NCBI GenBank assembly: GCA_019188255.1
Contig: JAETXT010000009.1
Coordinates: 992,001-1,056,000, forward strand
Direction: 5' to 3'
Length of the DNA stretch: 64,000 nucleotides
DNA from: Verticillium longisporum
Taxonomy: Eukaryota; Ascomycota; Sordariomycetes; Glomerellales; Plectosphaerellaceae
Position numbers and translations under genes: made by a program. The notes below the pieces were generated by a model. That model saw nothing but the letters and a program-made list of their open reading frames with translations, did not search any database and was not told where the DNA came from. This document shows, piece after piece, positions 60,448 to 64,000 of the stretch (position 1 is the stretch's first letter; each line of letters opens with the position of its first letter).

Positions 60448-62202
60448 TGGTGGTGATACAAAGCAGATGACATACACAAACGTACACATACACGCACAAA
60501 TATCCCTATACACTCACATACCCCCATTCAAACACCAGCCCAGCAGCGAAGGGCCCTTTCCTTGTCAAGTTTTCAATGTTTCGCGGGCATTTTCGCCATG
60601 AGGTCAGCAACATTTAGTATATAATGGTAATCTTCACCTGTGTCATTTGTATCGGAACGGCGGGTTCATTGGTTTTAGGTTCAACAACAACATGTCATGA
60701 GGATTCTCAAGGGAAGCAAAACAAGAGGGTGAATACACTCTATGGATGCCTTGTTTTTTCCCCCTTTGCAATGAGAGGGTCCTGATTGGAAAGACGAGGA
60801 TGAAAGGTCAGGGCAACCATGGGAATGAGCCACATGGGCCATAGGAGGGGAGAGAAGACAGTGGTGGAAAGAGTTTAGGGAGGGTTCAACCAAACAAACA
60901 ATGCACCAGTTGTTCGTGGAAGACCCATTACGCTTGATGGTCAACGCCCATGCGATAGATTCTAGTACATCACGCATTAACCTTGTCTCTCCACCCTAGT
61001 CTACATGTGCGTGACACCGTCAGTCACATCACGCCACCACTCTTGGTCGAGCAAGATTTCATGACGGCTTCATCGCCACAACACAGCATCCTGCTCTCAA
61101 TGCCAGACAGACGAGCAAGCAAAGAGATTGAGCAAGCAAGTGAGCCCCTCTGCGACAGAGCTTACTCCAATGCAACTACCCGCAGCTGCAGCTGATGCAG
61201 GGAAGGCCTCTCCCCCCGCCCGTCGCCAACTCCTCTTCGATCAGGTCTAATGAATCCGGTCGACCCCCTGGTCCTCAAGCCCCCCCGCATGATCTTTGGG
61301 CCTGTAAACGACAGAGGTTCTGTTTGCTCTCTGGGCGTCGCTCATGTTCATCATGGAGGCTATTGGCTGGCTCGCCGAGCCTCGCCTCGGCTTTCCTACG
61401 ACTCGGCGACGCAGCGCGTTCGTGACACAAGCCGACGCATAATGCAGCCCCCTTCACCGTCATCTTGCAAACAAGGCGATTGCGCTGTAATCTGTGGACA
61501 TGAGGGGGCCCCGTGATGGTTTGTCGCTCGCTTGCCTCTGACCGGGAGAGGCGTCGTAGGAGAGGGGAAAGGTGACCTGGTCATGGTATGATGACCCGAT
61601 CACAGACTCCGGCAGGCAAGCCATCATCACACAAGAGGAGACGGTCTAAACTAGGTGCACGGAGAGTAGGAGAAGCGGAGAGGGGGCAGATGAGAGGGAC
61701 GGTAGACAGTCCAGCTGATGTTATAAACGAGCTTGGTTCTTCTTGGTGTTGAGACTTGGCCCCTTTCGCTGCCCTCTTCATGAAGTCCCCCTTTACCTTT
61801 CCTCCCCCCGCGAGATTTTCTAGAAATACCTACCATCTCTTTCCGCTTTTCACGCACACATCAATCATCAGACCTCTCGTCTTTTGTGTCTCGATCCGCT
61901 TGACAACCCCAAGGCAGAGCGAGAACGAGTGAAAGGCCCTGTTTATCACCACTCATCTTATTGCGGCATTTGAGACTCGACTCGTCGAAGGCCTACCCGT
62001 CCATCTGGTTGCTCCTGACGCGGCCATCCGTCCCGACCCAGAAGAAAGATCTCGTGTACGTCCCCGGTTTGCCTCTCGGCATATGTCGACAGCCCTTTTC
62101 TCTTCTGTCGTGGCTGTCTCCCCACCTTCTCTTTCCTTTTCTTTTCCTTTCTAGAACTCGAATCGAATTCATTTCCCAAGCTGACGGTATCCCGCCCAAA
62201 GA
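60448..62202. other. Intergenic, no supported gene
   Basis: 1.75 kb between the C2H2 gene and the 77-residue ORF. A pyrimidine tract with CTAG at 62140-62155 and a GTACGT at 62056 could be a leader intron of the next gene. Confidence 0.5.
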
Positions 62203-62436
62203 ATGTCTCAGAACGCCGACCAAGCCGCCTGCGAAGCTGCCAAGACCCGACTTGGCACCGAAGCGACCGCCATCGCTTCGGCCGAGGCCGCGGCCAAGGC
62301 TGCCGCGCTCGCCGAGGAGCTCCGGGCTGAGGCCGAAAGAACGTCGCCTCCCCCGCCCAAGAGGCTGAGCTTCGCCATGGAGCGCTACCTCGGCGAGACA
62401 CCGGTCCAAGAAGTATTCAACGGCATCAACAAGTGA
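62203..62436 (+). CDS. Small Ala-rich hypothetical protein (77 aa)
   Basis: MSQNADQAACEAAKTRLG... : an Ala/Glu-rich N-terminal half that should be one long helix (AIASAEAAAKAAALAEELR), then PPPPKRLSFAMERYLGETPVQEVFNGINK. High third-position GC and a good start context (AGAATGTC) support coding. A possible leader intron lies just upstream (62056-62155). No family is recognised. Confidence 0.45.
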   Translation: MSQNADQAACEAAKTRLGTEATAIASAEAAAKAAALAEELRAEAERTSPPPPKRLSFAMERYLGETPVQEVFNGINK

Positions 62437-63673
62437 GACGATGTATGGTGAGGGCGCTCTGCAGTTTGTGGATTGGCTTGTTGCTGGCGGTTTGTGCGGT
62501 TCGTGCGCTTGAATCTCTGGTTCTATTCTAGTTTCACGATTCTTTGGCTATTTGTCTTTCGGCGAGATCCAAGTTTGAGCTTTTGGGGGGTTTGATGCAG
62601 ACTGTCTTGGTGGACTGCTCTATCTTGTTTTGATTCCTGGTTTGAATGTTGGTAGGCCTTCTCAGAGGATTGGGTATGTTTCTCTCTTTGACGCTAACGA
62701 ATTATGACGAACGTATGAATGAATCAAAGATGCTGCTTCGACCTCGTTGCTGTGCCGTTCGCATGGTTACTCGTGACGTTCGGATGCAACACTGACATCG
62801 GATAGATCTTCGTGTTGCGACGTACCAGGGCGTGAGTAGTCGCGTTGACGTGGTGGAACGAACGGCCTGGTTCTTGGTGGCTGTCTGGGCAGGGAAGCGA
62901 ATATGATGTAGGCACCTGGTCTTGCGTGTGTATGACCAGAACCAGCTCTGTTGGGCGCCATGTCGCTAGTATCTGGCTCGCAAGTGGCATCGTGAGTTTG
63001 ACAACTGCTTGTTTCGATTAAGGCCTTTCCCATCGACGTTCAGCTGCAATCGTTTTCCTTGACCCGCCCGACCCATAAACGAATTGAGCAGCAAAGTAAA
63101 TGAGACTGGGGTTTTTCTACCTACCTACGGAAACAGGATGCAGGTTCGGCTTGGTTAGCACCAGCGCTCAAAATTAGAAGCCATTGCGCACGGCACTAGA
63201 TATCGCCGCCTCAGCCCCATCCTCAGGGGGCCTTTCATCAGTAATTGTTTGCACCACAATACCCAAGTATAATGATTCTCTACCATCCACTGTGAGAATA
63301 CATTTCTTGGTGCAGCGATGATTGTCTCTCAGGTCATATTACAGAAGCGATCTATGGAAGCCTGACACGTTTGACCTTTGTCTCCGTGTCATATATGAGG
63401 CTCTGCTTCAACAATGATGAATGACACGAACTCTTCACTTTCTAGAAACTGACCTGAAGCCTCAAATTCAGTCATTCTCCACATCTTTGTGGTAAAGCCC
63501 CGACCTCGTGCTGAATCAGGGCCGAACCCGGTGATACATAAAGGAGGCGGTAGCTTACAACTGCTTCAGCTCCCGATATAAAGAGCCAAGACGTACTGCA
63601 CAACAAGACTATGCAAAAGGGTGACCAAATGAACAGTTGATAATATCCTATCGAGTTACGTCTAGTAAAAGTC
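62437..63673. other. Intergenic, no supported gene
   Basis: 1.2 kb with no domain-bearing frame. CTACCTACCTACGG at 63117-63130 is another of the short AGGTAGGT-type motifs. Confidence 0.55.
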
Positions 63674-64000
63674 ATGAATCCCGCCGGCAATGACCCGAAT
63701 ACTCCCCTCCACCACCGGATCTCAACGTGGAGCCGCTCTACAACCCATCCTGCCCGAGCAGATATCCCCTACTATGAGCCCAAGGAGCGGGCGACTAACG
63801 AAGGTATTGTCATCATCGAAATGCGACCGCCACGCCGGCCACCCCACCGCCGCCGCTCTTTACCCAAGCTCCGCACCCAACCTCATTCTGTGAAAGCATC
63901 GCCTCGCAGCCGGCCTTTGCTTCAAGACAACCACCACCAACGTAATCAACAGGAATGCTTTGGAAATGACAGTGCGGATGGTGCTCTGCGTGGCCGGCAG
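63674..64000 (+). CDS. Start of a hypothetical protein cut by the window end
   Basis: From ATG at 63674 (MNPAGNDPNTPLHHRIS...) the frame stays open for 109 codons to the last base. Composition is Pro/Arg/His-rich and disordered (EMRPPRRPPHRRRS), with no recognisable domain. It may be the N-terminus of a larger gene to the right. The alternative frame 63690-63893 is shorter and closed. Confidence 0.4.
   Translation, partial: MNPAGNDPNTPLHHRISTWSRSTTHPARADIPYYEPKERATNEGIVIIEMRPPRRPPHRRRSLPKLRTQPHSVKASPRSRPLLQDNHHQRNQQECFGNDSADGALRGRQ

Overview
The window is a piece of a filamentous ascomycete nuclear genome (Pezizomycotina, most likely Sordariomycetes). The basis is short GT..AG introns with CTAAC/CTGAC branch points, fungus-specific families (Zn2Cys6 plus fungal_trans factor, Brl1/Brr6, a Sky1/Dsk1-type SRPK), and a sharply AT-rich, TpA-rich island with the look of repeat-induced point mutation (RIP). 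The species cannot be named from the sequence.

Bases 1-15070 are a transposon graveyard. RIP-degraded Ty1/Copia and Ty3/Gypsy (chromodomain-bearing) retrotransposons are nested in each other. Two almost identical, GC-normal pogo/Fot1-type DNA transposons sit in them in opposite orientation (102-1961 on +, 9959-11817 on -). Reading the decayed frames across the pogo insertion points shows that the 8-kb segment between the two pogos (1962-9958) is inverted relative to its ancestral state. The Gypsy integrase runs off the minus strand at 1962 and resumes in frame on the plus strand at 11820. The two 446-bp Gypsy LTRs now face each other, and their AAGAG target duplications match only after re-inversion. 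A Copia RT/RNase H frame joins positions 1-101 to the minus strand at 9958. This is best read as recombination between inverted pogo copies, or as an assembly flip at the same repeats.

Bases 15070-18300 form a transition zone with an HXXXD acyltransferase (-), a degraded coding remnant and a small possibly secreted protein. From 19.4 kb on the window is ordinary euchromatin with widely spaced genes: an HD-domain nucleotidase (HDDC2/YfbR type, metal-binding His replaced by Arg), a bHLH-Zip factor with the SREBP-type tyrosine, a Cys-rich hypothetical ORF, SRPK kinase, IWS1/Spn1 (-) divergent from the nuclear-envelope protein Brl1/Brr6, a Zn2Cys6 factor, the peroxin Pex16, a 714-residue Gln/Pro/Cys-rich protein I do not recognise, a C2H2 zinc-finger protein, a 77-residue Ala-rich ORF, and the start of an ORF that runs off the right edge.

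The genes do not form an obvious pathway or cluster. They are housekeeping (splicing kinase, transcription elongation, nuclear envelope, peroxisome) mixed with regulators. Three short-unit minisatellites (8-bp CACGCTCT about 108 units, 8-bp GGCGAACA 9 units, 7-bp CTCTCCG 20 units) lie in the upstream, intronic or 5' leader regions of two of the regulatory genes. Long gene-poor stretches (20.2-23.5, 26.3-30.8, 44.6-48.1, 50.4-58.7 kb) contain no gene I can support.
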